64,000 bases of DNA from Thermodesulfobium sp. 4217-1 (lineage in GTDB: Bacteria > Thermodesulfobiota > Thermodesulfobiia > Thermodesulfobiales > Thermodesulfobiaceae), in the NCBI RefSeq assembly GCF_039822205.1, contig NZ_JBAGBW010000003.1:1-64000 (forward strand), written 5' to 3'. This document shows positions 1-8,881 of this stretch, piece after piece (position 1 is the stretch's first letter; every line of letters begins with the position of its first letter). The notes under the pieces are model-generated. The model had not been told where the DNA came from. It did not search any database and saw only the letters and a program-made list of their open reading frames with translations. Made by a program: the position numbers and the translations under genes.

Positions 1-13
1 GTTGGTGATAATG

Positions 14-319
14 ATGCGTCAAAAAATAAGAGTTAAAATAAAATCTTACGACCACAGAACTTTGGATCAATCAGTGAAGAGAATTGTTGATACCGTTCAA
101 AGAACAGGCGCTGTAGTACAGGGCCCTATTCCTCTTCCGACAAGACGTGAGCTGTTTTGTGTTATCAGATCGCCTCACATAGATAAAGATTCACAGGAAC
201 ACTTTGAGGTTTTAACCCACAAAAGGTTGATTGATATAGTTGATCCTACACCGAGAACTATGGATGCTTTAAGAGACCTTGATTTACCTGCAGGAGTTGA
301 CATAGAGGTAAAGGTGTAA
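14..319 (+). CDS. rpsJ: 30S ribosomal protein S10
   Basis: S10 of the 30S head, also the NusE factor of antitermination complexes. The protein reads [15 protein letters not shown] at the start and keeps the family core with the GPIPLPT segment; about 101 residues is the usual size. TTG at 2, GTG at 5 and ATG at 11 are also in frame, but GGTGA at 4-8 sits best for ATG 14. It is the first gene of the S10 operon, 20 bases before rplC; any promoter lies outside the window. Identity is certain, the exact start less so. Confidence 0.93.
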   Translation: MRQKIRVKIKSYDHRTLDQSVKRIVDTVQRTGAVVQGPIPLPTRRELFCVIRSPHIDKDSQEHFEVLTHKRLIDIVDPTPRTMDALRDLDLPAGVDIEVKV

Positions 320-338
320 GAGAGGAGGAAAACTTGTA

Positions 339-965
339 ATGGGCAAGATGTTTATGGGATTAATTGGAAAAAAATTAGGAATGACAAACTACATTACACC
401 ATCTGGTGTAGTGCCTGTCACAGTTATACAGGCTATCAAAGGAACTGTTGCTGATAAAAGAACAATAGAGAGAGACGGATATAGTTCAATTAGAGTAGCC
501 TTTCAGGAATGCCCTGAGAAGAAATTGAACAGACCTCAATTAGGGCTATTTAAAAAATCTTCTTTAAAGCCACACAAGAAGATTGTTGAATTCCAAAATG
601 ATAGCTTGAATGTGGGAGATACATTGGATCTTTCAATGTTTTCTGTTGGCGAGAGCTTAAATATTTCTGGTGTAACAAGAGGTTTTGGGACGGCTGGAAC
701 TATTAAAAGGTGGAAATTCCATAGAGGACCAATGAGCCACGGCTCAAAGAATATCAGAAAAGTTGGTTCAACAGGAGTAGGTACAGGAATGAGCAAGATT
801 ATAAAAGGGAAAAAGATGCCAGGACATATGGGTAACACCAAAATAACAGTAAAAAATGTAGCTGTTATGGATCTTATGCCTGAGGATTACCTTATAGTTT
901 TGAGAGGTTCTGTCCCTGGCCATAAAAATTCCTTTGTTGTCCTGTACAAAGGAGGAAATGTATGA
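339..965 (+). CDS. rplC: 50S ribosomal protein L3
   Basis: L3 binds near the 3' end of 23S rRNA and helps start 50S assembly. The 208 residues show the LIGKKLGMT opening, the RGFGTAGTIKRW segment and the HRGPMSHGSKNIRKVGS loop that reaches the peptidyl transferase centre. A GAGGAGG Shine-Dalgarno lies upstream of ATG 339. Its stop overlaps the rplD start by four bases (ATGA), so the two are translationally coupled. Confidence 0.97.
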   Translation: MGKMFMGLIGKKLGMTNYITPSGVVPVTVIQAIKGTVADKRTIERDGYSSIRVAFQECPEKKLNRPQLGLFKKSSLKPHKKIVEFQNDSLNVGDTLDLSMFSVGESLNISGVTRGFGTAGTIKRWKFHRGPMSHGSKNIRKVGSTGVGTGMSKIIKGKKMPGHMGNTKITVKNVAVMDLMPEDYLIVLRGSVPGHKNSFVVLYKGGNV

Positions 966-1573
966 TTTCTGTATATGACTTAGAAGGGAACAAGCTTAGA
1001 GAGCTCGATTCATATTTGAGTGAAACTAAGGATAACTCGCATGTAGTTTATATGCAGGTTATTAGAGAACTTTCTGGAATGAGATCTGGCAGCGCATGCA
1101 CGAAAACTCGTGGAGAAGTAAGCGGAGGCGGCAAAAAGCCATACGCCCAAAAGCACACCGGTAGAGCCAGACATGGATCAATTCGTTCTCCTATCTGGAG
1201 AAAGGGTGGCATAACATTTGGTCCAAAGCCAAGAAAATACAATTTCGATCTTCCTAAAAAGGTGAAAAAGCTTTCGAGAAATATTGCAATTAAAAATCTC
1301 ATAGATCAAGACAGATTTATCGTGGTAGAAAACTTTTCCACAATCGAACCTAAAGTTAAAAATGCTTTTAGTTTTTCGACGAAGCTTCCTGGAGAAAATT
1401 GTAAAAGTTTGATCGTTATAGATGACTATTTTGAGAATGTTATACGTGCTTTTACGAACCTCCCAAATTTTAGGATTGTCGATGTGAATAATTTGAAGGT
1501 AGCTGATATTCTTTGGTCACAAAGGGTTATTATGACCCCAGAGGCTTTAGAGTGTTTGCAGACCTGGAGGTGA
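962..1573 (+). CDS. rplD: 50S ribosomal protein L4
   Basis: L4 lines the exit tunnel with L22. The 203-residue protein has the tunnel-loop hallmark KTRGEVSGGGKKPYAQKHTG followed by RARHGSIRSPIWRKGG. In E. coli L4 represses its own operon; no such leader can be judged here because the promoter is outside the window. It overlaps rplC by ATGA, and its stop directly follows the GGAGG that serves rplW. Confidence 0.97.
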   Translation: MISVYDLEGNKLRELDSYLSETKDNSHVVYMQVIRELSGMRSGSACTKTRGEVSGGGKKPYAQKHTGRARHGSIRSPIWRKGGITFGPKPRKYNFDLPKKVKKLSRNIAIKNLIDQDRFIVVENFSTIEPKVKNAFSFSTKLPGENCKSLIVIDDYFENVIRAFTNLPNFRIVDVNNLKVADILWSQRVIMTPEALECLQTWR

Positions 1574-1579
1574 TTGGGA

Positions 1580-1873
1580 ATGTTTGATCCATATCGTTAC
1601 GTAATTAAACCTGTAGTTACTGAAAAGAGTACAGATTTGGCTGGAAAGTTTAATCAATATACTTTTATTGTAAGTAAAGATGCAAATAAGACTTCTATTA
1701 GATTGTCTATTGAAGAGATCTTTAAAGTAAAAGTTAAGGATTTAAAGGTAATTAACGTTAAAGGTAAACCTAAAAGAATGGGAAAAAATGCTGGTCTAAC
1801 CTCTTCTTTTAAGAAGGCCGTAATAACTCTAATGCCTGGAAACAAGATTGAGATTTTTGAAGGCGTTCAATAG
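1580..1873 (+). CDS. rplW: 50S ribosomal protein L23
   Basis: L23 sits at the tunnel exit and docks trigger factor and SRP. The protein begins MFDPYRYVIKPVVTEKST and carries the family loop around KGKPKRMGK. A TTG at 1574 is in frame, but GGAGG at 1566-1570 is nine bases from ATG 1580 and only three from the TTG, so the ATG is chosen. About 97 residues, normal for bacteria. Sits between rplD and rplB in the standard order. Confidence 0.95.
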   Translation: MFDPYRYVIKPVVTEKSTDLAGKFNQYTFIVSKDANKTSIRLSIEEIFKVKVKDLKVINVKGKPKRMGKNAGLTSSFKKAVITLMPGNKIEIFEGVQ

Positions 1874-1887
1874 GGAGGTTATAGAAT

Positions 1888-2718
1888 ATGCCTGTTAAAA
1901 GTTATAAACCATATACTGCAAGTAGAAGATTTATGACTGTTTCTTCTTTCGATGATCTATCTAAAGATAAGCCAGAAAAATCACTTGTAAAAGGGTTGAC
2001 GAAAACTGGCGGAAGAAACAATTTCGGAAGAGTGACATCAAGATTTCGTGGCGGTGGACACAAGCGTTTGTATCGCGAAATAGATTTTAAAAGAGATAAA
2101 GATGGCATAGACGCAAAAGTTGTTTCCATCGAATACGATCCAAATCGTAGCGCTAGAATTGCTCTTTTAAGTTATAAAGATGGCGAAAAGAGATATATCA
2201 TATCACCCGATGGTCTTAAGATTGGCCAAATCTTACTTTCTGGACCAGAGGCTGATATAACGGTAGGCTCTTGTTTACAACTTAAATATATTCCTTTAGG
2301 CACTGTTGTTCACAATGTTGAGCTTTATCCTGGTAAAGGGGCTCAGTTAATAAGAGCTGCCGGAGTAGGGGCTCAAATTATGTCTAAGGAAGGAAACCTT
2401 GTGAGTTTAAGGATGCCTTCTGGCGAGGTAAGACTTATTAATAGCAGTTGTAAGGCTACAATTGGTCAAGTGGGCAACTTAGATCACGAAAACGTTACCT
2501 TGGGCAAAGCTGGAAGAAAAAGATGGGTTGGCAAAAGACCTCACAATAGAGGCTCAGTAATGAACCCTGTAGATCACCCACACGGCGGCGGTGAAGGTAG
2601 GTCTCCTATCGGGCATCCAGGTCCTTTGACCCCTTGGGGAAAGCCAACTTTGGGTTATAAGACAAGGAAAAAACATAAGTCTTCTGATAAATATATTATT
2701 CGAAGAAGGAATAAATAA
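1888..2718 (+). CDS. rplB: 50S ribosomal protein L2
   Basis: L2 is a core 23S-binding protein needed for subunit association and peptidyl transfer. The 276 residues include [12 protein letters not shown] near residue 55 and the strongly conserved C-terminal [18 protein letters not shown] with its essential histidine. Preceded by GGGAGG at a normal distance. Length and motifs are complete. Confidence 0.98.
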   Translation: MPVKSYKPYTASRRFMTVSSFDDLSKDKPEKSLVKGLTKTGGRNNFGRVTSRFRGGGHKRLYREIDFKRDKDGIDAKVVSIEYDPNRSARIALLSYKDGEKRYIISPDGLKIGQILLSGPEADITVGSCLQLKYIPLGTVVHNVELYPGKGAQLIRAAGVGAQIMSKEGNLVSLRMPSGEVRLINSSCKATIGQVGNLDHENVTLGKAGRKRWVGKRPHNRGSVMNPVDHPHGGGEGRSPIGHPGPLTPWGKPTLGYKTRKKHKSSDKYIIRRRNK

Positions 2719-2744
2719 TGATTTGCATAAGGAGAGGATAGTTT

Positions 2745-3020
2745 ATGGGGCGTTCAAGTAAAAAAGGTCCTTATGTCCATCCAAAGCTTTTGAAGAAAGT
2801 GGATGCGATGAATAAAACAGGAGAAAAAAAAGTTATTAAAGTTTGGGCAAGAGCATCTGTGATTATTCCTGAGATGGTTGGCCATACTTTTGCAATACAT
2901 AATGGGAAAAAACACGTTCCAATTTATCTGACTGAGGCTATGGTTGGCCACCGTTTGGGAGAATTTGTTCCAACAAGGACTTTTAAGGGTCATCCTGGCC
3001 ATAGCACAGAGCGTTCTTGA
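2745..3020 (+). CDS. rpsS: 30S ribosomal protein S19
   Basis: S19 forms a complex with S13 in the 30S head and contacts tRNA. The protein begins [18 protein letters not shown] and contains [21 protein letters not shown] and the [12 protein letters not shown] tail, all diagnostic. 91 residues, typical. AGGAGAGGA precedes ATG 2745. Confidence 0.97.
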   Translation: MGRSSKKGPYVHPKLLKKVDAMNKTGEKKVIKVWARASVIIPEMVGHTFAIHNGKKHVPIYLTEAMVGHRLGEFVPTRTFKGHPGHSTERS

Positions 3021-3042
3021 TATTTAGGTATAGGAGGAAACT

Positions 3043-3402
3043 ATGGAAGTTCGAGCTGTATCAAAATATGTTCGAATATCACCAAAAAAGGTGCAAGAAA
3101 TTATTCGTTTGCTTCCTGGTAAGCAGGTTGACGTAGCTTTAAATAGTTTAAGCGTTATGCCTCATAAGGCAGCGCGCATTCTTTATAAAGTTACGAAATC
3201 AGCCGTATCCAACGCAGAAAACAATTTTAATCTCGATAGAAAAGAGCTTGTTGTTTTGAAAGCTGTAGCTGATAAGGGACCAAGTATGAAGAGGTTTACG
3301 CCAAGAGCATATGGTCGTGCCTTTCCAATTTTAAAGAGAACTTCCCACATTACCGTAGTTGTGTCTAATGCTGATTCTAAGCAAAAAGGAGGTAAAAAAT
3401 AA
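3043..3402 (+). CDS. rplV: 50S ribosomal protein L22
   Basis: L22 reaches through the large subunit with a beta hairpin into the exit tunnel. The 119 residues show KYVRISPKKVQEIIRLLPGK at the start and the hairpin segment KRFTPRAYGRAFPILKRTSH near the end. AGGAGG upstream of ATG 3043. The stop codon abuts the GTG start of rpsC with no gap. Confidence 0.97.
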   Translation: MEVRAVSKYVRISPKKVQEIIRLLPGKQVDVALNSLSVMPHKAARILYKVTKSAVSNAENNFNLDRKELVVLKAVADKGPSMKRFTPRAYGRAFPILKRTSHITVVVSNADSKQKGGKK

Positions 3403-4140
3403 GTGGGTCAAAAAGTACATCCAAATGGATTAAGAGTTGGTATAACCAAAGATCATATAACTCATTGGTTTGCCCCAAAATCAAAGTTTGGTCCTGAACT
3501 TGTGCAGGATTATAAAATTAGAAAATTTGTGAAAAAAGAACTTAGCAATGCCTTCGTCTCAAAAGTTTTAATTGAGAGAAGAGGATCAAAAGGAACTGAT
3601 AAAGTCAAAGTAATTGTAAAGACCGCAAGACCAGGAATGGTTATTGGTCGTGGTGGCCAAGGCAGAGAAGTATTGAGGAAAAAACTTGTAGATGAATTTA
3701 AGACAAATATTGATGTTGATGTTGAGGATATTCCAATGCCAGATCTCGACGCACAATTAATTGCTGAAAACGTAGCCGCTCAGATAGAGAGACGTGTTAC
3801 ATTTAGAAGGGCTATGAAGCAGGCAATATTTAGATCTAGACGTTCTGGCGCTAAAGGTATAAAGATTATGGTTGGCGGCAGACTTGGCGGAGCTGAAGTT
3901 GCAAGGAGCGAATGGTTAAGAGAGGGAAGAGTTCCTCTTCAAACATTGAGAGCCGATATAGATTATGGATTTGCTGAGGCACATACCATATATGGTCTAA
4001 TTGGCGTAAAAGTTTGGCTTTATGTTAATGATTTTGCAGAGCATGCAAAGTTCGCTGCTTCAATCCTACCTTCTCCTGCTACCGCGAAACAAGCTAATTT
4101 ACCCTTAGAGGAAGGAGAAATTAGTCATGTTGATGCCTAA
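3403..4140 (+). CDS. rpsC: 30S ribosomal protein S3
   Basis: S3 lies at the mRNA entry channel and has helicase-assisting function. The 245-residue protein starts (V)GQKVHPNGLRVGITKDH, has a KH domain with GMVIGRGGQGREVL near residues 80-95, and the C-terminal GRLGGAEVARSEW region. GTG start directly after the rplV stop, with AAGGAGG inside the rplV end. The C-terminus overlaps rplP by 14 bases. Confidence 0.97.
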   Translation: MGQKVHPNGLRVGITKDHITHWFAPKSKFGPELVQDYKIRKFVKKELSNAFVSKVLIERRGSKGTDKVKVIVKTARPGMVIGRGGQGREVLRKKLVDEFKTNIDVDVEDIPMPDLDAQLIAENVAAQIERRVTFRRAMKQAIFRSRRSGAKGIKIMVGGRLGGAEVARSEWLREGRVPLQTLRADIDYGFAEAHTIYGLIGVKVWLYVNDFAEHAKFAASILPSPATAKQANLPLEEGEISHVDA

Positions 4141-4555
4141 AAGGACAAAGTGGAGAAAACCTCATCTTTTTCATCCAAGGAGAGTAGCTAAAAGAGGTAC
4201 AGAACTGTTACACGGAGATTATGGTTTGGTCGCTATGGAAGGTGGATTTATCTCTGCCAATCAAATAGAGGCAACTCGTAGGGTCTTAGCAAGGAGTTTT
4301 AAAAAGGTTGGCAAAGTTTGGATTAGAATCTTTCCTCAGTTAGCAGTTACATCAAAACCAGAAGAGGTTAGGATGGGCGGAGGAAAAGGATCTCCAGAAA
4401 CATGGATGGCAGTAGTGGATCCTGGCAAGATTATGTACGAAGTTGGCGGAGGCGTCGAACCATCTGTAGCAAGAGAAGCCCTTAAACAAGCACAATATAA
4501 GATTTCTATCAAGACAAAGATAATAGAGGCGAACAAAGGTGGTGACAACTCATGA
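4127..4555 (+). CDS. rplP: 50S ribosomal protein L16
   Basis: L16 helps position A-site tRNA. The 142 residues begin MLMPKRTKWRKPH, matching the usual MLxPKR opening, and include GGGKGSPETWMAVVDPGKIMYEV. AAGGAG at 4112-4117 is nine bases from ATG 4127, favouring it over the in-frame ATG 4133. Overlaps rpsC by 14 bases and rpmC by ATGA. Confidence 0.96.
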   Translation: MLMPKRTKWRKPHLFHPRRVAKRGTELLHGDYGLVAMEGGFISANQIEATRRVLARSFKKVGKVWIRIFPQLAVTSKPEEVRMGGGKGSPETWMAVVDPGKIMYEVGGGVEPSVAREALKQAQYKISIKTKIIEANKGGDNS

Positions 4556-4767
4556 GCTATAAAGATTCTGAAGAAGTGAAAGAATTATCTTCTATGGATG
4601 TCGAAAATTTAGAAAAAAAACTTTTAGAGGCTAGGCGTGAGTTGTTTAACTTTAGGTTTCAACAGGCAACCAGACAGTTAACTAATACTTCCAATATTAG
4701 TGATGTAAAAATAAGGATTGCTAGAATCTTAACCCTCTTAGCCGAAAAGAAGAGAGGTATCAGATAA
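4552..4767 (+). CDS. rpmC: 50S ribosomal protein L29
   Basis: L29 is a small helical hairpin at the tunnel exit beside L23. The 71 residues contain LEKKLLEARRELFNFRFQQA and the family C-terminal pattern IRIARILTLLAEKKRG. Its ATG overlaps the rplP stop (ATGA), and its stop shares one base with the rpsQ start, so translation is likely coupled on both sides. Confidence 0.95.
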   Translation: MSYKDSEEVKELSSMDVENLEKKLLEARRELFNFRFQQATRQLTNTSNISDVKIRIARILTLLAEKKRGIR

Positions 4768-5042
4768 TGAAAAAGCGTTTAAAAGGCGATGTAATTTCTA
4801 CTAAAATGAATAAAACTGTATTGGTAAGAGTCGTTGAAAATGAAAAACATGCGCTTTACAAGAAAACAATTAGAGTTTTTGCTAAATTTAAAGCTCATGA
4901 TGAATTAAACGAATGTAAAGTCGGAGATACAGTTATAATTGAGGAGTGTAAGCCAATTAGCAAGGAGAAAAATTGGCGTCTGGTAGAAATTGTTTCAAGC
5001 AAGGAGGAAGATAAAGATGCTTTGCGTTCAATCGAGACTTAA
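4767..5042 (+). CDS. rpsQ: 30S ribosomal protein S17
   Basis: S17 is a primary 16S-binding OB-fold protein. The 91-residue product shows [17 protein letters not shown], the [16 protein letters not shown] strand and the [18 protein letters not shown] loop. It runs about ten residues past the usual family end and overlaps the start of rplN by 26 bases, a long overlap for this operon. Confidence 0.95.
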   Translation: MKKRLKGDVISTKMNKTVLVRVVENEKHALYKKTIRVFAKFKAHDELNECKVGDTVIIEECKPISKEKNWRLVEIVSSKEEDKDALRSIET

Positions 5043-5385
5043 TGTTGCTGATAATACAGGTGCTAAAAAGGCAATGGTAATTAGAGTCATGGGAAAGAGT
5101 TTGGGCAAATATGCTGGCGTTGGCGATGTAGTTGTTGCTGTCGTAAAAGTGGCTCAACCTCATGGAATGGTCAAAAAATCAGATGTAGTTAAGGCTGTTA
5201 TAGTTAGGACCCATAAAGAAATCAAAAGGGCAGATGGGTCTGTAATTAGATTTGATGATAATGCTGCTGTGATAATTGACAACCAAGGAAACCCCAGGGG
5301 TACCAGGGTGTTTGGTCCGGTAGCAAGAGAGCTTAGAGACAGAAATTATATGAAAATTATTTCTTTGGCTCCGGAGGTCTTATGA
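5017..5385 (+). CDS. rplN: 50S ribosomal protein L14
   Basis: L14 forms bridges to the 30S subunit and is the site of RsfS silencing. The true start is the ATG at 5017, giving [19 protein letters not shown], with AAGGAGG at 5001-5007 well placed; the frame is open further upstream, but that part does not resemble L14. The end [16 protein letters not shown] is diagnostic. Overlaps rpsQ by 26 bases and rplX by ATGA. Confidence 0.96.
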   Translation: MLCVQSRLNVADNTGAKKAMVIRVMGKSLGKYAGVGDVVVAVVKVAQPHGMVKKSDVVKAVIVRTHKEIKRADGSVIRFDDNAAVIIDNQGNPRGTRVFGPVARELRDRNYMKIISLAPEVL

Positions 5386-5720
5386 AAAACAATATAATTT
5401 CAAAAATTAAGCCAAGCGTTGTAAACGGTGACACTGTCCTCATACGGTCTGGCAAGGACAAAGGAAAACAGGGCAAGGTAATAAGGTCTATTCCTGTTAA
5501 AAATATGATTGTCGTTGAAGGTATGAATATTGTGACGAAACATGCAAAGCCTAATGCTAAAGGTCGCGGCGGTATTCAAAAAATTCCTGCTCCTCTTGCA
5601 ATCTGTAAAGTAATGTTAATTTGTCCTAAGTGCAAGAAACCAACAAGAATCAAACACAAAATTGATTCTGAGGGCAATAAGCATCGTTACTGTTCACATT
5701 GTAATGAAGTGTTCGGTTAG
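5382..5720 (+). CDS. rplX: 50S ribosomal protein L24 with zinc ribbon
   Basis: L24 is an assembly initiator with a KOW motif ([18 protein letters not shown], residues about 20-37). The C-terminal third carries two cysteine pairs, CPKC and CSHC, forming a zinc-ribbon extension seen in L24 of several thermophiles and deep-branching bacteria. 112 residues. Overlaps rplN by ATGA. Confidence 0.96.
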   Translation: MKNNIISKIKPSVVNGDTVLIRSGKDKGKQGKVIRSIPVKNMIVVEGMNIVTKHAKPNAKGRGGIQKIPAPLAICKVMLICPKCKKPTRIKHKIDSEGNKHRYCSHCNEVFG

Positions 5721-5729
5721 GAGGCATTT

Positions 5730-6275
5730 ATGAATTCAAGGTTAAAAGATCTATATGATTCAAAGGTAACTACCTACCTTAAGGACAAGTTCTCATATAA
5801 TAATATTATGGAGGTCCCAAAGCCAGTTAAGGTAGTTATCAATATTGGTTTGGGTGAGGCTGTACAGAACGCTAAGGCAGTCGACGCAGCAACAAACGAT
5901 CTAAAGATTATTAGTGGTCAAAAACCTATTATTAGAAGGGCAAAGAAATCTATTGCTGCTTTTAAAATTAGGGAAGGTATGCCAATTGGTCTTAAGGTTA
6001 CAATGCGCGGTCAAAGAATGTACTATTTTCTTGACAAACTCTTTAATATTGCTTTTCCGAGAATAAGAGATTTTAAAGGGTATTCTGATGATCACTTTGA
6101 TGGCAGAGGCAACTTAACTATTGGTTTAAATGAGCAACTTGTTTTTCCCGAAATTGAATATGATAAGATTGACAAGGTTAGAGGGATGAATATCACCATT
6201 GTAACTACTGCTAATACTGATAAGGAAGCTAAGGAATTGCTTAGCGCGCTTGGCTTTCCATTTAGAAAGAGCTAA
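5730..6275 (+). CDS. rplE: 50S ribosomal protein L5
   Basis: L5 binds 5S rRNA and contacts P-site tRNA. The 181 residues show [40 protein letters not shown] and the [17 protein letters not shown] segment, all standard. Preceded by TTAGGAGGC at a good distance. Confidence 0.97.
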   Translation: MNSRLKDLYDSKVTTYLKDKFSYNNIMEVPKPVKVVINIGLGEAVQNAKAVDAATNDLKIISGQKPIIRRAKKSIAAFKIREGMPIGLKVTMRGQRMYYFLDKLFNIAFPRIRDFKGYSDDHFDGRGNLTIGLNEQLVFPEIEYDKIDKVRGMNITIVTTANTDKEAKELLSALGFPFRKS

Positions 6276-6327
6276 TCAAAAAATGATTTCATTTTTAAAA
6301 GTTTATCTTAGAGAAGGAGTGAAATAG

Positions 6328-6513
6328 TTGGCAAGAAAGGGTCTGTTAGAAACTTGGAAAAAGCCACCAAAATTTTCAACTCGAGAAAAAAATCGTTGTC
6401 TTTTGTGTGGGAGACCGCATGCATATTATCGTAAATTTGGTTTATGCAGGGTTTGTCTAAGGAAAATGGCTTATGAAGGTGTAATACCTGGTCTTAGGAA
6501 AGCGAGCTGGTAA
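6328..6513 (+). CDS. rpsN: 30S ribosomal protein S14, zinc-binding (type Z)
   Basis: Short 61-residue S14 of the zinc type. It carries CLLC and CRVC pairs that bind one zinc ion, then the C-terminal [11 protein letters not shown] typical of the family. It starts at TTG 6328 after GAGAAGGAGTG. The long zinc-free form is not present in this window. Confidence 0.96.
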   Translation: MARKGLLETWKKPPKFSTREKNRCLLCGRPHAYYRKFGLCRVCLRKMAYEGVIPGLRKASW

Positions 6514-6523
6514 GGAGGTTTAT

Positions 6524-6916
6524 ATGCATACTGATCCGATATCCGATATGTTAATAAGGTTAAAAAATGCAAATAATGCAAAACAAGATGTTTTTAGTTT
6601 TCCTGCTTCTAAAGAGAAAGAGGCTATTTTACTCATCTTAAAACAGGAGAATTTTATTGAGGGTTTTGAAAGAATTAAATCTAATCCGCAGGATATTTTA
6701 AGAGTAAAACTTAAATATATTAACGGTAAAAGAGTTATTAGAGACGTAAAAAAGGTTAGTAAACCAGGACTCAGGATTTACGTTGGCAAAAATGACATTC
6801 CAAGAGTCTTGGGCGGTTTTGGTCTGGCAATTCTTTCTACTCCACAAGGCATAATGAGCGATAACAGAGCAAGAAAAGAAGGAATTGGCGGAGAATTGCT
6901 TTGCATGGTTTGGTAA
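6524..6916 (+). CDS. rpsH: 30S ribosomal protein S8
   Basis: S8 binds the central domain of 16S rRNA and in E. coli represses the spc operon. The 130 residues begin MHTDPISDMLIRLKNAN and end with GIMSDNRARKEGIGGELLCM, matching the family. AAGGAGG precedes ATG 6524. It is followed by a gap of about 80 bases before rplF, one of the longer spacers in the operon. Confidence 0.97.
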   Translation: MHTDPISDMLIRLKNANNAKQDVFSFPASKEKEAILLILKQENFIEGFERIKSNPQDILRVKLKYINGKRVIRDVKKVSKPGLRIYVGKNDIPRVLGGFGLAILSTPQGIMSDNRARKEGIGGELLCMVW

Positions 6917-6998
6917 ATAAAAGTTTTGCGATGAATGAGATTAATAGTTTCCAATCTTATTTTAGTTTTATTTTTCATAAGAAGGTAGGTGATTGACT

Positions 6999-7541
6999 TT
7001 GTCTCGAATCGGAAAAAAATTGATTGTTATCCCAAAAGGGGTTAACGTTAATATCAATGTGAATTTAGTAGAAGTAAGTGGACCTCTGGGTGAATTAAGT
7101 CAAATTTTACCACCAGAATTAGAGGTTAAGATCGATGATAATCAACTCGAAGTTCTAAGGAAAAGCGATTCTAAAAGAGCAAGAGCTTTTCATGGACTTT
7201 TTAGAAGTTTAATAGCAAATATGGTTACAGGTGTATCTGAGGGATTCAAAAAAGGTCTTGAATTGGTGGGAACTGGTTATAAGGCCCAGCTGCAAGGTAG
7301 CAAGCTTGTAATGCAACTGAGACATTCGCACCCTGTGGAATTTGTTCCTCCTCAAGAAATTAAATTTGAGCTTGAGGGAAATAATAAAATTTGGGTGAAG
7401 GGTAATAGCAAAGCGCTTGTGGGCCAAATTGCAGCAAATGTTCGAAAATCTCTTCCTCCTGATGCTTATAAGGGCAAGGGTATTCGCTATATTGGCGAGA
7501 TTCTACATCTGAAGCCCGGTAAAGCTGGATCGAAGAAATAA
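6999..7541 (+). CDS. rplF: 50S ribosomal protein L6
   Basis: L6 lies near the factor-binding site. The 180-residue product begins (L)SRIGKKLIVIPKGV and has the duplicated L6 fold, ending with KGKGIRYIGEILHLKPGKAG. TTG 6993 is also in frame, but AGGTAGGTGA at 6983-6992 and the usual MSRIGKK opening both favour TTG 6999. Confidence 0.95.
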   Translation: MSRIGKKLIVIPKGVNVNINVNLVEVSGPLGELSQILPPELEVKIDDNQLEVLRKSDSKRARAFHGLFRSLIANMVTGVSEGFKKGLELVGTGYKAQLQGSKLVMQLRHSHPVEFVPPQEIKFELEGNNKIWVKGNSKALVGQIAANVRKSLPPDAYKGKGIRYIGEILHLKPGKAGSKK

Positions 7542-7553
7542 AGGAGGCATATT

Positions 7554-7919
7554 GTGATAAAAGAGAAAACAAGATTAGTCGGTAAAAAATTAAGACAAAA
7601 AAGAACTCGTAAAACTGTTTTTGGCACTAAAGAAAGGCCAAGGCTTTCTGTTTTTAGAAGTCTAAATCATATTTATGCACAGATTATTGATGATGTTGAT
7701 GGCAAAACTCTTGTGTGCGCTTCATCATTAGATCCTGAGATAAAAAATTCTTTATCTGGTGATAAAAAAGAGAAATCAAAGTCCATTGGATTGCTTATTG
7801 CCAAAAGGGCCCTTGAAAAAGGTATAGATAAAGTAGTTTTTGATAGAGCAGGATATAAATATCATGGTCGTGTTGCTATGTTAGCAGGCGCTGCAAGGGA
7901 AGCAGGATTAAAGTTCTAA
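7554..7919 (+). CDS. rplR: 50S ribosomal protein L18
   Basis: L18 binds 5S rRNA with L5. The 121 residues include [20 protein letters not shown] and the C-terminal [20 protein letters not shown], both diagnostic. GTG start at 7554, six bases after AAGGAGG. Confidence 0.96.
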   Translation: MIKEKTRLVGKKLRQKRTRKTVFGTKERPRLSVFRSLNHIYAQIIDDVDGKTLVCASSLDPEIKNSLSGDKKEKSKSIGLLIAKRALEKGIDKVVFDRAGYKYHGRVAMLAGAAREAGLKF

Positions 7920-7932
7920 TGAGGAGGGAAAT

Positions 7933-8436
7933 ATGTTAAATAAATCTCAACACTCTTTAGAAGATGTAACTCTTCAAGAGCGTGTTATTGAAGTAAGAAG
8001 AGTAGCCAGAGTCGTTGCTGGCGGTAAAAGATTAAGATTTCGAGTTATTGTCATAGTTGGCAACGGTGATGGCAAGGTTGGAATTGGTATAGGTAAAGCC
8101 CAAGAAGTTCCTTCTGCTGTAAGGAAGGCTGTAGAGAAGGCTAAGAAGAATCTTATAGATGTTCCTATGAGAGGTCAAACTATACCTGTTTTCATACAGT
8201 CTAGATTTGGTTCATCTAATGTAATATTAAGACCTGCAGTTCCTGGAACGGGAATTATTGCAGGCGCAACTGTTCGTGCAATCCTTGAACTTGCTGGATA
8301 TAAGGATGTGCTTACAAAAGTTATAGGTTCTACCAATGCTCTTAATACCGTTATGGCGACCATTAAGGGCTTGGAAGATATTAACAGTTCAATTCTCTTC
8401 TCAAAAATGAGAAGGGGGGTCGCAATAAATGAATAG
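7933..8436 (+). CDS. rpsE: 30S ribosomal protein S5
   Basis: S5 is at the mRNA entrance and affects decoding accuracy. The N-terminal double-stranded RNA-binding part has RVARVVAGGKRLRFRVIVIV and GDGKVGIGIGKAQEVPSAVR; the C-terminal part has PGTGIIAGATVRAILELAG. 167 residues. The gene overlaps rplO by eight bases, leaving no room for rpmD, which normally lies between them. Confidence 0.97.
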   Translation: MLNKSQHSLEDVTLQERVIEVRRVARVVAGGKRLRFRVIVIVGNGDGKVGIGIGKAQEVPSAVRKAVEKAKKNLIDVPMRGQTIPVFIQSRFGSSNVILRPAVPGTGIIAGATVRAILELAGYKDVLTKVIGSTNALNTVMATIKGLEDINSSILFSKMRRGVAINE

Positions 8437-8881
8437 TTTGTCAAATCTTAAACCAAATTTTGGCTCTACAAAAGAACCTAAGAGGTTGGGCAGAGGTAGG
8501 AGCTCAGGGCACGGCAGGACTTCTGGAAAGGGTCAGGCTGGCCAAAATTCTCGCTCAGGTGGAGGAGTAAGACCTGGTTTTGAGGGCGGTCAAATTCCTA
8601 TATATAGGCGTCTTCCAAAATGGAAAGGTTTTAAGAATCTTTTATTTAAGAAGAATTATGAAGTGATAAATATCTCAAGATTTGCTGACTTTGAACCTGG
8701 AACTGTTATAACCCCTGAGCTTTTGTATGAAAAAGGCTGGGTAGGCAAAAATGCCTTGATAAAAATTTTAGGTGATGGCGAAATAAATGTTCCTTTAAAT
8801 CTTAAAGCACATAAGTTTAGTTCTTCCGCCAAAGAGAAAATTGAAAAATCTGGTGGAACCGTAGAGGTGTTGTCGTGTTAG
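8429..8881 (+). CDS. rplO: 50S ribosomal protein L15
   Basis: L15 is a late assembly protein. The glycine- and arginine-rich N-terminus (KRLGRGRSSGHGRTSGKGQ, then GGGVRPGFEGGQ) is diagnostic, as is the C-terminal SSSAKEKIEKSGGTVEVL. 150 residues. The GGGGGG run before ATG 8429 serves as ribosome binding site. It overlaps rpsE by eight bases and secY by seven. Confidence 0.97.
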   Translation: MNSLSNLKPNFGSTKEPKRLGRGRSSGHGRTSGKGQAGQNSRSGGGVRPGFEGGQIPIYRRLPKWKGFKNLLFKKNYEVINISRFADFEPGTVITPELLYEKGWVGKNALIKILGDGEINVPLNLKAHKFSSSAKEKIEKSGGTVEVLSC

